Shown in pieces: positions 1 to 12,413 of a DNA stretch of 25,211 bases. Source of the stretch: Spirogloea muscicola (lineage: Eukaryota > Streptophyta > Zygnematophyceae > Spirogloeales > Spirogloeaceae); NCBI GenBank assembly GCA_009602725.1, contig WELB01000107.1, positions 327,382 to 352,592 on the forward strand. Direction: 5' to 3'. The position numbers were made by a program, and so were the translations under genes. The notes under the pieces were generated by a model, which saw nothing but the letters and a program-made list of their open reading frames with translations, was not told the origin of the DNA and made no database searches. The first letter of the stretch is position 1; the number at the start of each line of letters is the position of its first letter.

Positions 1-3000
1 GCCACCGCCGCCAACCTGGTGGCCTTCGCCGGGCGCGGCGGCGGCGAAGGCGCCGTGTGGCTGGCGTCCGCCGCCATCGGCCTGGGCAACGCCGCCGAGG
101 GCGCCGTCGCCGCCGGCCTCCTCGACCTCGCCGTCGGCCGGTGGGTTAGCACCTAACACTCAGCAGTTAGCATCACTTAGCACTAACTGCGGCTGCTGAC
201 GCTAAACGAGCGGCTGTGAAAGCCAGCCAGTTGCATACAGAGTGGGAGGGAAGGCGCGCGGTGCGCATGAAATGAAATTGGTGGCCAATTCAGGCCAATA
301 CATTGTTTAGGCAAAAAGTTGTCAATAAATACAGAGTGTGTCCATGACATACAAGCGGAGCGACAGGTTAGGCACTTGAGCCTAGCCTGGCCGCCATGGC
401 CGCCGGGCGAGGACCTCCTGGGGGAGCCAGCGGCGGCGGCGTTCCGAGCGTCACTTGATGGCAGTTTCGTTGGTTGCGCAGTGGGGGAATGGCGCGGCCG
501 ACGGTGGAGAGTGCCGTCAAATTCCTGGCAGTGTGCCCGGCGGCGGCGCTGGTGGGCGCCACGGCGGGCGTGGCCACCGTCTGCGCCGCGGGCCTCGCAC
601 CATGGGCCGCCTTCTCGCGCAGCTGCCTCACCTGGTGGCTTGGCGACGCCTCCGGCATGCTCACCGTCGCGCCCGTCATCCTGGGCTTCTGCTACTCCGC
701 TGCTGCGCCGGCGACCGGAGTTGGCCGGCACAAGAGCCTCCATGGCCGCATGCTCGGCGTCGCCGAGCTCGCGCTGCTGCTCGGCAGCCTCATGGCCGCC
801 AGCCTGCTCATCTTCGGCGGCCTGCTGCCGTCGGGCCACGTCGTCTCGCTCCCCTACTTGGTCATGCCCCACCTCGTCTGGGCTGCCTTTCGCTTCGACC
901 GGTACGACCACGCCGGCCCTGGAGATGGCCACTCCTGCTGTGCAGTCTTGAGCCCTCCTCTGGAGCTTTTTAGGCCATGGCCATCTCAAGTATCGAGTTG
1001 CACAGCTGAGGACAGGGCTGCCAAGTCGAGCTGAGCTTATGCGCACAAGCTGGCGGCGGCGGCGGCTCTGCTTGTGCAGGCGGGGGCTGCCTGTGGCGGT
1101 GCTGCTGGTGTCGTCGGTGGCGGCGTGCCGGCACAAGCATGGCCCCTTCAAGCGCGCCAATGTCACCGAATCCCTCCTCCAGGTCCGAGCGCACGGCCCG
1201 CTCATCATGCACAAGATCTCATGCACTTAGCAGAAGGCATGGGTCCTTATTGCAACCAAGTCAAGACTGAGATGGCACTTGTGGGGAGGGACTCGTAGAA
1301 GCGCCTGCCATGCCGGCTGATAGTCAACCTCTGACACGTCGTGGTGCTGCTCGCAGGTCCAGCTCTTCTGCTCAGTGCTCGCCGGCATGGGAACGATGCT
1401 TGCGGCAGCAGTGCGCGAGTGCAAGGACGCCGAGGCGGCCCATGCGGCGCTTAACGCGTGAGCTAGCCTCCTTGCTTTCTGTCCTATCATTGCTCATTTA
1501 GCTCGTGGGTCTAAGAGCGTGCCAAGCGTACTTCACGACCCGTCGCCCTGCAGTGCCAAGCAGCAGCGAGTATCTCATTGCCATGTGAAATAGATCGCTT
1601 CTCTGCCTTTCCAACGGTGTGTTGGCTGGCCGGCAGAACACTGGAGCAGCGCGTGGAACAGCGCACAAGCGAGCTGGTGGCGGCGAATCGGGAGCTGGAG
1701 GCGTCCAAGGCCGCCGCGCTGCAGGCCTCTGAGGCCAAGAGCCAGTTTCTGGCCAACATGAGCCACGAGATACGGTGCGTCGCGCTTTGGCGAGATTGTG
1801 CCTCGGGCCCTCTTCAAGGCCATCGTCAACGGCAGCTGACGATGTTGAGAACTGCGAGCAGCGCTTGCACTGTGTCGCATATGATGCTACATGCATTGCC
1901 ATAGAGGAAGGATATGCATCCAGGTGTAAGTCAAGCAGCTAGCGGCCCGCTCCTTGGCTTCAATCTCAACTTGGTGGGAGGAGGCTGCCATTGTTGTGGC
2001 TCTGCGCAGGACGCCGATCCACGGCATCATTGGGATGACGGTGCTGGCGCTGGACGGGCCGCTGACTGAGACGCAGCGGGACCACTTGGACACGGTTTCG
2101 CAGGCCGCCGATCACCTGCTCACGGTCGTGAACGACGTGCTGGACATCAGCCGCATTGAGGCTGGGAAGCTCGTCATCGAGCGGCTGTGCTTCAACCTCG
2201 AGGACCTGCTCGATGGCTCCATGCGCATGCTCATCAGCAAGGCGCTCGCCAAGGACCTGGACATGCAGTGGCATGTTGGCAAGGACGTCCCTGCCCATGT
2301 CGTAGGCGACCCGGGCCGCCTGCGCCAATGCCTGGTGGGCCTTCATTGCAGCAAGCTACAAGCGAGTAGGAGCATAGTGTTATTTACTGTTATTTTTGTG
2401 AATGTCAATGATTCTCTGATGCTTGGAACTCATAGAGTACAGACACCAAGGGTCACACAAGCAACACTGAGTGTTGTGTGCAACCGTGTGCCTGCTGTCT
2501 CGGCAGGTGAACCTGGTAGGCAATGCAATCAAGTTCACGCAGAAGGGGTCAGTGCGGCTGGAGGTCCTCCGAGTGCCGGCTGACGTTGACACTGCAACAA
2601 GTGACCACAGATCATGCATCACTGCCGATCTCATTAGCAAGTCTGCAGACTCCGCGCCCATCTCGCACGAGGGCACTACTGGTGCAGTCCACCTGGAGTT
2701 CTCCATTATCGACACCGGAATAGGTGAGGAGCAATAAATGTCAGAAGGGCAGTAAAATACTAGTTGTACTCACGCTGCTTCTATCGACATTGCTACTGCG
2801 GACGCCACATTTTAGCACTGCTTGGCAATCTGCTGCGGCAGGCGTACCGGAGGAGAAGCTGTCCTCCATCTTCAACAGCTTTGAGCAGGCCGACTCGTCC
2901 CACAGTCGCCATTATGGCGGCTCTGGCCTTGGCCTCGCCATCTGCCAAAGGTTTGCACTTCCAAGCCCCCATGGCCGGATAAATATCGACATCTAGATCC

Positions 3001-4715
3001 ACGTTTCCTTAATTGTCAGTCTCTTTGCTCTCCATCTAATCATCTAAGCGCACCAGCATGTTCACCTTGCAGGCTTGTGGAGATGATGGGAGGGAGGATC
3101 TGGATTGAGAGCAAGCCTGGGAAAGGCAGCGTGTTCCGCTTCACGACATCGTTGCAGGAGGCAGTCGGCCAAGTGGCGCCCGGAAGAGCGGGCGCTCTGC
3201 CAAGCAGTCAGAAGGTGCATCCGGTCCCGGTGTCGGAGCTCCGGCGCACTACGTCCAAGCCACCAGGTCTGCCATGGGCCAGTCCTGGACTTGGGTCCAC
3301 GGATGCATCACTTTCGCCAGAGGTCAGCCCGAGGCCCACCACGCCTCCAATGGCCGCCACTGCTGAGACAGGGGCGGGGGGCTCACTGCGAGCAGTGCCG
3401 GAGCTCAGCAGTCGCAGCTGTCGGCAGCTCCTCCGAGGCCCGCCGGTTGAGGAGCAGCTGCAAGAGGAGCTGCAGAGCCCGTCAACGAGCCACACTGTGT
3501 CAGCTGCTAGCTGTCAGCATGTCTATCAGCCCCTTGACGATGTGAGGCCTGCGCTGGAAGCTGACGGAGAACAAGCGAGGTCTTCCAGCTGCCGACAGGC
3601 GAGCACGAGTGGTGAAGAGGGTGTCGTCAAGCTTGGCCGCACAGTGACCTGGCCAAGTAGCCAGTCAAATGGCCAACAAGAGGTGACAAGCTCTGTGAGC
3701 TCAAGCAGCCAGGCCGAGGAGGCAGCGACAAGCAGTGACGGCCAGAAGCAGGGACTACGCATCCTCTTGGCAGATGACAACGCAGTGAATCAGAAAGTGG
3801 CCAGCCGGTTCCTCGAGAAACGTGGCATTCACACTGACGCTGTCTGGAATGGGCTTGAGGTCCTCGACAGATTGGTCGAGCAGCCTGATCACTACGATCT
3901 CCTCCTCCTGGATGTCCAGGTCCGTGCGACCTGACTCAGTGTTGGCAATTGTCCGCTTGATCATATCACTAGTCCTGGTTATGAATGGTGACTGATGACG
4001 TTGGGAGTGGCAGGAAAGGTGCTGAGAGAAATAGAAACTGAGAGTGGCGAGTCTTAAGCAATGCTTGATACTTTGATCTTGCTGGAGTGATCAATTTCCT
4101 TCTGGAGGTTGCACGAAACTGATACCAAGGTGCAAAGCCGATGGTACAAGTAGGTCCCTCCAAAACAAAGCAATAGCAACCTCACACTGCGCTTTTTCTG
4201 GAGTTTCCATGCCAGATGCCCATAATGGATGGGCTGGAGACTGTGAAGGCTATTCGAGCACGCGAGACAACTCTCGGCTTGCCTCATCTGCCTGTTATCG
4301 GTGGGGTTCCGACCTTGTTTCCTCCGACCTTGCTTGACAAGCCTGCCATGAGATTATTATCACTTTGACGGTCCTTGTTATTGCCGCGATTTTAACAAAC
4401 TGATGCTGGCTTGTTGATACCGTCAGTATTGATGCTCGAGCAAACGCTTGGAGAAATGATTGGAGAAGTGACTTGATGCTTGATGCGTACCGCATCAGAT
4501 GCGCAAGCACAATGACAAATGAAAATATTGCTCATGACTTCTGTGCAGGCCTTACCTCTCACGTCATAGGGTCCTTCCGTGAAGTCTGCTTAGCGGCAGG
4601 AATGGATGAATATGTCTCCAAACCCTTCTCTTTCAGCCAGCTGGTAGAAACAATCGATGCAACTCTTAGTAACACAGGAATCTCTGTTACGCTTCAGACT
4701 TGCCAGTCTGTATAG
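1..4715 (+). CDS. Hybrid histidine kinase with MASE1 sensor domain, HisKA, HATPase and receiver (5' partial)
   Basis: Predicted membrane sensor kinase of a multistep phosphorelay: it autophosphorylates a histidine and passes phosphate to its own receiver. Exons: 1-140, 482-901, 1080-1182, 1357-1457, 1637-1774, 2010-2334, 2507-2723, 2842-2950, 3073-3919, 4216-4300, 4549-4715; all introns are GT-AG and the visible part codes for 883 residues. Residues 1 to about 250 are hydrophobic and match MASE1 (motifs [26 protein letters not shown]). A short charged linker leads to the H-box [12 protein letters not shown] (His298). The kinase core has the N-box [10 protein letters not shown] (Asn411), DTGIG (Asp478) and GGSGLGL (507-513). 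A Ser/Gln-rich linker of about 200 residues precedes a receiver with acidic pair Asp752/Asp753, phospho-acceptor Asp798 in LLLLDVQMP and Lys853 in SKPF, so all key residues are present. The N-terminus lies upstream of the window. MASE1 ligands are unknown; I infer no signal. The exon 1-2 junction inside the less conserved MASE1 part is the least certain. Confidence 0.88.
748..1457 (+). other. Second half of the MASE1 membrane domain (exons 2-4 of the kinase)
   Basis: The later hydrophobic helices of the sensor domain are split over three exons. From the family: MASE1 is an integral membrane sensor domain known mostly from bacterial kinases and diguanylate cyclases. Seen here: [14 protein letters not shown] ends exon 2, [12 protein letters not shown] then KHGPF lie in exon 3, and [17 protein letters not shown] followed by a charged stretch lies in exon 4. 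The order matches the end of the family. The charged tail passes straight into the dimerisation helix that carries the phosphorylated histidine. Confidence 0.7.
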
Positions 4716-5460
4716 ATGCTGCTGGTTGGAATAGGTAGGCTGGTTGGAGATGTATCACAAGTTCTTCACTGAAGCAGCCTCGTGAGTTGCTCTCAGTGGG
4801 TGCAGAGACTTTGTCGCTGGGACAGTCTCGCCCAACTCCAGTCAGAATTTAGTCAACCCTTTATTCGCTTAGCATTCTTTGCCAAGGGCCAAAAAATGTG
4901 GCCTTGTACAGCCACTGGCCCCGAGCTGCCTATCCCACTGGCCTAATTGACCAGCTTGGAACAATTTCGAGAGCAACTATCTCTAGGCCGGATTCTCGAT
5001 AGGACACTGGCAGTGACGTATTGAGTAAGCTCCCTTGAACGAGATGACGGACCGTGCATGAGGCCATGTGATACTTCGGGGCTTATATTGAGTTGATCAA
5101 CGCCATGTATTGCGCCAAGAAACCTGCACTTACATGGCAATGTGTGCGTGTGCATATGGGTCTTTGTTATTTGCGTCTGGCCTCATCTGAAGTCTGGTTC
5201 TTCTGGCAAACACGTCCGATCGACTAGAACATTGTCCAAGCGTTTTGCTTTGCTGAGAGCTTGCCACAGTCTTTTCAAGGGGTGGCTATGTCCAACTTTT
5301 GTGTGAACTACCTTGACAACAACCCATCAAGGGCAGCAGCCCGTCAAGGGCAGCAGGCCTTCCGTTGCAGAGAGCCGTGTACACGAGGTCGTGCTCAGCT
5401 CCTAGACAATCTGAGCAGGATGTTTACAACCAAAAGCAAGGTGGAAAAGAGAAGAAAATT
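4716..5460. other. Convergent intergenic region between the kinase and TTC27
   Basis: Both neighbouring genes end here, so this should hold their two 3' untranslated regions. I see no conserved coding stretch on either strand, no tRNA, and no long repeat. The 70-codon minus-strand frame at 4943-5155 resembles no family I know. Confidence 0.55.
5424..5428 (-). terminator. Possible UGUAA polyadenylation signal of TTC27
   Basis: On the minus strand TGTAA occurs about 33 bases after the TTC27 stop codon. UGUAA is the usual polyadenylation signal of green algae. Five bases can occur by chance and the distance implies a very short 3' UTR, so this is only a candidate. Confidence 0.3.
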
Positions 5461-8400
5461 TCAGGAGGCCTCCTGTCCTCCTGAAACCTCCAGCAACTGC
5501 ACCCTCTGCAGGCAGGCTGCCAACTCCTTGTACACATCCAACTCGGCAAAGTTTTCTCCCTGTCGAAATCACATCCAAGTTGAATTCATGGATGCTTAGG
5601 TGAGATCTAGAGAAAAAGTTCAGAACAGATGCTCTAGCCACTTTGCCTGTGCAGTTGCCTCAGTCTCTGTTGTGCTGCTTTCAACATGAAATCAAGGAGA
5701 AAGAGCATGTACGATATGACAAACCTCTCGGTGGCCTGACTACCAAAGGCTACGCAGTCCTAGAGACAATTGACCCTGCCTTGTGACGACCACATGCAAA
5801 GAGGACAAAGTGCACATAGATGATCGAAGGCAGAGAAGCCACGCAATAAGTGTCCTTGGCATAGGAAGGTCAGACCTGCTTCAAGACATTGCGAAGGTGC
5901 ATCCTGGCTGCCGACAACTCCCGGGCACCTGCCTTAGGAGATTCCAGCATATTCTGCTCGGCAGACCTCAAGTAACTGCTGCAAAGCCGGAGAGATGCCG
6001 TTGCAAATGCTTCGAATGTATCTTTGCTCTTCTGCCAATTAGACCCCTGTTGATCATGTTACAATAATAGATGTTAATGTAATAGCTGCTGCATCAATTG
6101 ACGGTGCAGTGCAACAACAAATATATTCCATGTGCTGTGGTCCTCCTAAGCCCACCTGCAGCCAGAAGTTGCATTGCTACTCATCTTTCAGCCGATTGAC
6201 AATTCAGCTGTCAACAGGATGTCTACCTGCAGAGCACGAGTCTGTTTCAGGAAGCATTCTGTTGCCCTAGCATGTTGCCCAATGGCTTCAAAGAACCTCC
6301 CTTGCAAGGACCAGATCTGGTTCCCGCCTGCGCCACCGGCTGCCACCTGCTCTCAATTCAACACGAGCGCAAGATGTCAGTATCTGGCTAGGATTGATAC
6401 TAGCTTCATCTAATCAGTGACGATGTAGATCTCCGCTAGGACAATGAGTGCGCTTCAAGAGGGAGGCCATTAAATGCGGATGGTATCAGAGGGTATCAGC
6501 CTCACCTTCTCCAGCAGTTTTTGGAGCTCCCTTTGAAAAAGAGGAGGACCCCTCTCCTCTGAATGCCCTCTGTCTTTCTCAGCACCCACTGTTTTTTCTG
6601 GCTCGTGTACTTGTGACTCGCACTCTCGTGCAACAGACTCTGCATGGGTTTGCATGCCCACAGCCATGCTCTCTTCTCCTTCCTCGCAGTTTGCTGAACA
6701 GGCGTCTATTTCAGCTGGCGTAGACTCAGGAGTTGCTGGCGTTTGGTGCCGTTCGATTTCACAAATCAGGTGCTCCAAGGCTGCCATGTCCAACTGCTTG
6801 TTGTTGGTCAACTCTAGGATCTTGTGCATCCCATTCAGGGCCTGCAGCATGAGGAAGCTATGTCGCGTGCTTAGGTGCACCATGTGGCTCTCAGTCTCGC
6901 CAAGCTTGTGCGTGAGTGGTTAGAATACAGAAGCATAAGAGAGATTGCCATCTACACGTGCTGAACAAGCTAAGAACAAGTTAAGTGCCAAATTGTTTTA
7001 CTATGACACGATATGACATAAGCATTAGAGTTTTCACTTCGAGTTGCATAATCAGAAGCAGACTTCACGGACCTGCTCAAAGCTTTTCACGTCAAGGGCA
7101 ACTCTGACAAAGTTGTCCCACATTTGCCAGCTATCATGCCTGCATAGACTTGGTGATGCAATAAGATGCAGCACAAGGTGCAAAGTAGAGAGTGATGCAG
7201 CCTTGAAAAGCTACTGGCAAACATGAAGCAGGCTTGTTGCTTCATATTGCTGCTTCACTTACTTGTACTTCAGGGCCTCTTGTAGAGCTTTGAATGCCTC
7301 CTTGCTCCGCTTCTTGTGTATGTTCCTGCACAGCCACCATCACATTTCGTCAGGAAAATCTGGGAGCCCAAGCCACTGCTTTGCACAGCTGCGTTGAAGA
7401 AGTCGTTGCGCAGTGCATATTTCTCGACATTTTCTTGGCAAAAGAAAGTGGTGCAGACTCCTGAGGTGGTTGCTAAGAGCGGTAGCCTCTGAGTGAGTCT
7501 GACTTTATGCCCAACTTGTACGATGCAAACATGGCAGCTTGATGCTACCAAAAGGTTAAAAACACATGAGTCTGGCATTCGGAGTGCAGCATATGGCCCC
7601 CATGACTGCAGACAGAGACCCTTGATGCCCCTGCTCACAAGGCAGCAATATTGTTCCAGGTCTCCCCGTTGTCTGGGTCAAGCTGTATGCTTCGAGTGAA
7701 AGCATTCAAAGCTTTGTCAGCATCTTCTACCTGCATGGAGAATTGTATCTGCACTCAAATTAGCCCTTGAGGCTAGTGGCTAGGAATCAGCATTTACATT
7801 GAAACGAATGCCTGCGTATGAGCTGCCCTTAGCACAATCCACTATATCTCTGCATCTTCGCAAGGAAGGACATTGCGTTTTGTAGCTCGGCAACAAGACC
7901 ACTTCACCAAGCCAATGAACAGACTGATGCATACTATATCCCTTGCTGAGACTTACTATCTGCCAAGCATTCACTCAGGCTATCTCACCTGGATGGCGGC
8001 ATACCCCAAAGAAAACCATCCATCTGGGTGCAAAGGATTCAGAGCCAATGCTGTCTCCCTGTCAGGAACAAGCACTTGTGGGCATCAGCAGCCAACTTGC
8101 AGCCCTTGACTGTAAATCAAAGATTATTGTAGAACTCAGCCAGTACAAGGTTGCAAACTTCAGACAGGCTAAGTGGACGAGATTGGCAGTGGGGTATGGT
8201 GATTTTGCCTGTACATTACGCATGCTGCTACGTTCATATGGACAATCATCATAGTGACGTGCTTGGATAATAGTGACTGGCCACAATAAAGACTGGCTGT
8301 CAGACATACCAGTGGCTCACTGCTTTCTGAAAGTCTCCGCGGCCAGTTGCAGAGCGGGCCAAGGATCGCTACACATGCACAGAGTGGTGCCATTGCTACA

Positions 8401-11400
8401 TGATGAGATACCCCAAAGCTTTTCCTGCTCAACGACTGGTAGCAGCTTGAAGACGTTGGCAAGCTGAAATCAAGCACCTGTGCCAACAACTACCAGCAAC
8501 CAACCTGCAGATGCAACTGCATTGGTTACACTCCCTTACATGTGCTCTAGCATAGCGCTGGCCCGAGACCTCCCAGGCTTTGTTGTAGCAGTCATCGTCA
8601 AAGGTCAGATCCCCCAGTGAGCACCTGAACAAGTTGCAAAGAAGCACATTCACATTGGTGCCGAACATAATATACTATGTACTTCACTCAGCAGCTGCAG
8701 AGCACCCCTGGGTCGCTTTCACAGTCCATGATATATGCAGATAGAATTCTCCACAAAGCACTGCATCGTTCTCAACAAGAGCAGATGCTAAGGTGATCTC
8801 AACAATCTGTAGCGTATGGAATGGCGAGCCAAAGCAGTGCAGGAAGAAAAGTGCTTCTGACCAGAGGCGTGGGTCGTCAGGTTTAGCTTTCAAGCGCTCC
8901 TGGACCAGCTGGATAGCTGCTGGTCTCTTGCCTAATAGTCTGCAAACGAGCGAGAGAACGTGAACAAGGATCAGTTGTGCCAACGTGCAGACCAATAAGC
9001 CCTTGGGCAATTCACAACTACCGTGCACAACAAAATGTGGGCTCATGTGGGCTCGATTTGCGTTGCGGCTGCGTGGACCATGCGAACCACCTGTAGCATT
9101 CAATGAGATTATCCCAGAGTTCCAGCTTCTCAAAGAGCACTTGAGCCTCTCCAACAAGTCCTACGGACAGGAGAACTTCTCCATATTCTCTGCAAACGAG
9201 ATGCCAAGCTCATTGAGTAGACACGGTCAGCCCCAAGATCGGGGGGGCAATGACAAGCTCAAGCAACAACAGATCTCACACCTTGTAGAGCAAGATTAGC
9301 ACAGGAGTGACACTAAATCTTGTCGAAGAACATCAATAAACCCATGTTTATGCATATGCAATTTAGTCAACCGTACTTTTGAAGGGCAGCCCAGGTAGGG
9401 AACCACACGCAGAATGCATAGCGCATACGCTCGGCTACTCTCGCATTCCCATCCTGCATTTCTGCGACCTGAAAGACCACACTTGTATCTGTAAGAGTAC
9501 CACTGAGCAATTTTCTGTGCGCCACATTAAAGAGCTAGGCTCACGCCTGCAACATTTACTACAGCAGCCTCGAATAAGTGATGGGAAGGCTGCTTTGACA
9601 TTGTCGACTGTGATGTATTACCAAGCGCTCCATTGTGGTCAGAGCCCTCTGCCGGGTCCGGGACCGCGAGCGCTCCCATCGAATGCGGAGGAGTTCACAG
9701 GAAGCCCGCACCTGCAGTTTAGCAATGGAACCCGACTGAGATCTGCTCCAGCTGGAATGAGTCCAGTCTTTGCAGCTATACTTCACAATTTCCATCAGCC
9801 AAAAATACTCAATTGGTTGTGAACAAAAAATGCTCATCTTACCATGGGCCGCAAGTGGCCCTGAGCGCTCACAGCCTCAATGTACGGTGCCATTTGCCAG
9901 CCTGCACAATGTGAGTCACGAGGATCATGCACAAACTCGCCTCTTCAGGTCCTTGAAAATCATAAGGACCATCGAGATGCATGAGCTGGCTCTGAAGCTG
10001 ACCCCGGAGCTCGTCGTTGGGGTTGTTTTGCCGGACGTCCAGGCTCAGAGCTAGGACGATGGCCTGCTCGATGCTGTTGAGAGGCGCTCTTCCAGATGAT
10101 TGGGGCTCGCTCTTGTCTTCGTCGACGAGGAGAGGGGCTAGCAAGATGTCACTCTCGCCTTCATCTACTGCCTGAAAGCTTGCTTCCGCATCATCCCCTC
10201 GTTCATGCTCCCTGCGCCCGGCTCCATCCATCAACCTGCCACTGTTGTCGTCATCAGCCCCCGGCGACTCAGGCTCGCTATCGGACAGATCGAGCTCCTT
10301 GCCATCCTTGCTTAGCGCCTGAAGGACCATCTGGGCCGTGGGATCTGCCTGCCACCAGAGCCACCTCCCTGAGAAGCTATCCAGTAATCTAATGTGCTAG
10401 TCTACAATCAAGTCCCATATAAGTGCCTGTCAAAGCACAAGCGCAGCTGGCTGGCACATCAGGCGATCCTCCCACCTGGTGCTTGGTGCGGTACCCTAGG
10501 ACACCCGACAGGCTGACTGACAAGCCGCACTCCTCGGCCGCCTCGTGGAAGCACAGTCTGCCCAAGGCAGGATGGCGGACGACATCAAAGCCTGCCGCCT
10601 GCGTCCACGTCCAGCCTAGCATAGCTGTACATTAGGGCTGCTAAGCTCTTCTAGAATTTGGGGATAGCAAGCTCTAGTGTTAGGATTCGAGGTCAAGATC
10701 AGTAAGACAAGCGCATAATATAGGAGGCTCTAATCTATGCGACTTCATGGGCTAGAGTGACAGGGTTGAGGGCCTCGGGTGTAGAAATCTGTCATAGTAG
10801 TGTCGGTCCTGTTAGGCACAGATTGCTAGTCTCTAACAACAACTCTCTAAACGGAACTACCAGCAAGACATACCTGGCCGCATCGGTCAGGCCGTAGGCC
10901 TCCTTGGCCAGCCCCTCCTCGAGGTGCACAGCAGCAGCGAACACTCTGGCCTGGCGCTCCGACACGGCCCAGCGCGTAGGCTTGGCCTCGACCTTGTGGC
11001 TCTCCCGCTCAGACAGAAGCAGCGTCCAGGACCCGAAGTTAGACACCGCCTGACTCAGGGCCAGCTCCAGCTTCTCGTGAAGTGTAGGCGAGCGCTCCGC
11101 CAGGCTGCGCTGGTGGACAGCCAGCGCCCGCGCCGCCCACCAAGGAGCAGTGGCTAGTCCTGGGGCACTGCTGGGTGGCAAGACGAGCAGGTTCCGTGCA
11201 AGCACAAGATGCTGCGCAGATTGGCAACGCCAGCTCTCAGCAGACTACATGCCTTTCAGGTGAGGCGTTGACACACTTCAATTACTGCACACAGCAGCCT
11301 GACTTTGTCCTGTTCCGCATGCCAGGCCTGTGCAGGGATGATGCTGCAAAAATGTTGATGTACTACTAGGCAGCTTTATTGCCGCAGTTGTAGAGGGCGC

Positions 11401-12311
11401 TACCTGGGGCACTGCCGGCTTGCCGATGAGGTCAGACCCATCAACCATGAGCTGTCCCCTGGCCCAGGAATCCCAAGGGTCGTCACCAGCTGCTGCATCG
11501 CTGCTGCCATCGCCTGCCCGTATATGACCAAAGGCCACTAACGGGGGGACCGGCGCCGTAACCTGGGGTCTGCAAGTGATCAGAGGAGAAGGTGCAGCTC
11601 AAGCCAGCTATCCAGGCTCTGTGCAGTCATCAGGCCTCAGCCTGAATATGCAAGAAGCTGAAAGGGGCCTCATGTGCGGCCAGCATGCGCGAAGAAGACT
11701 TGCTAGCACACCCCTTTTCCTGGCCAAGCCGCGTGCGAGAGCGTGGAGAGACGACTGGTGAGTCTTATGCACAGCACAGCTCGTCGCTGGCGGGTCAACA
11801 TCTACTGGCAGTGCGTGGACGTCGTGTCCTCCTCAAGAAGTTGAATTTGGCATGAATTAGGCTTGCTTGAAGACAGTAATAAGGCTGCTGCGGAGGGAGA
11901 GACAGCTGACCCCGTGATGTTGGCCTGCACGAAGACTCCCAGCGCCGTAGCCCCGAGCGCCAGCGCCAGCACGCCGCGCCAGCCGCCGTCCGCGGCGGCG
12001 GCTCCTGCGGCGGACAGAATGAGGTCGAAGTAGCGTGCCGGGCTGCTCGCGGCGGCCTCGGCGGCCGCCTCGGCGTCCAGCAGGAAGCGGATGGCCGAGC
12101 GGCAGCTCAGCGCCTCGGCGAACTGGCCGGCCTGGATGCGCGATACGACGGCCTCCGCGGCCTGCGCGAGCTCGTCGCCACCGGCAGCGCCGGCCGCGCT
12201 GCAGGCTGAGCTGCCCCTCGACGCCGTCAGAGACGTCAGAAGCAGCTCGCGCTCCACGCGCCACCACGGCGCCGGCTCCTCGTCCGCGGCCGTCGTTGCG
12301 CTGGCCTCCAT
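5461..12311 (-). CDS. TTC27: TTC27/Emw1-type tetratricopeptide repeat protein
   Basis: Complete 20-exon gene for about 986 residues. Exons in transcript order: 12311-11911, 11569-11404, 11211-10874, 10557-10476, 10348-10003, 9901-9843, 9711-9622, 9468-9377, 9189-9091, 8939-8862, 8624-8540, 8368-8310, 8058-7989, 7730-7639, 7325-7263, 7139-7073, 6889-6506, 6346-6227, 6046-5876, 5559-5461. Family signatures appear in the right order: FVQANITGP (about 127-135), PWWAARALAVHQRSLAE (about 212), GVLGYRTKHQ, SDILLAPLLVDE, WQMAPYIEAV, LLRIRWERSRSRTRQRAL, LELWDNLIECYR, DDPRLWCSLGDLTFDDDCYN, then TPRs (ALALNPLHPDGWFSLG, QLDPDNGETWNNIAAL, DSWQMWDNF). The C-terminal third follows the plant homologues. Yeast Emw1 is essential for cell-wall maintenance; the biochemical role is not settled. 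All introns are GT-AG. The start at 12311 (MEASATTA) was chosen because the upstream in-frame ATG at 12401 would only add a polyalanine stretch coded by a CGG tract. The acceptor at 6889 is the weakest junction. Confidence 0.9.
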
Positions 12312-12314
12312 CGC

Positions 12315-12316
<2 letters not shown>

Positions 12317-12349
<33 letters not shown>
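12317..12349 (-). repeat. (CGG)11 tract directly before the TTC27 start codon
   Basis: Eleven uninterrupted GCC triplets on the plus strand read as CGG in the TTC27 transcript and end only a few bases before the chosen start codon. If translation began at the upstream ATG (12401) the tract would code for polyalanine; with the start at 12311 it is 5' UTR. Confidence 0.85.
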
Positions 12350-12390
12350 ACTGCGGCGCCTGTGGCAGGCACCTGGGAGACTGTTTTCCC

Positions 12391-12413
12391 CCAAACCCCA
12401 AACCCTCCTAACG
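12391..12413. promoter_or_regulatory. Telomere-repeat-like (telo-box-like) motif upstream of TTC27
   Basis: CCAAACCCCAAACCCTCCTA lies about 80-100 bases upstream of the TTC27 start. It resembles the plant telo-box core AAACCCTA, found in promoters of many plant genes of translation and growth. The match is imperfect (AAACCCTCCTAA), so a regulatory role is inferred. A similar block lies before GPN1. Confidence 0.3.

Noticed and set aside
183-1226. Minus-strand open frame of 347 codons
   Set aside because: It lies antisense to the MASE1 exons, has low-complexity composition and matches no family; GC-rich exons often give long antisense frames.
8011-8030. Apparent frameshift in TTC27 exon 13
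   Set aside because: Careful rereading gives an uninterrupted HPDGWFSLGYAAIQ; no frameshift exists.
9372-9380. Alternative TTC27 exon 8 donor at G|GTTGAC
   Set aside because: It would give LQKYG followed by a frame clash; the donor AA|GTACGG restores the conserved LQKEYGE.
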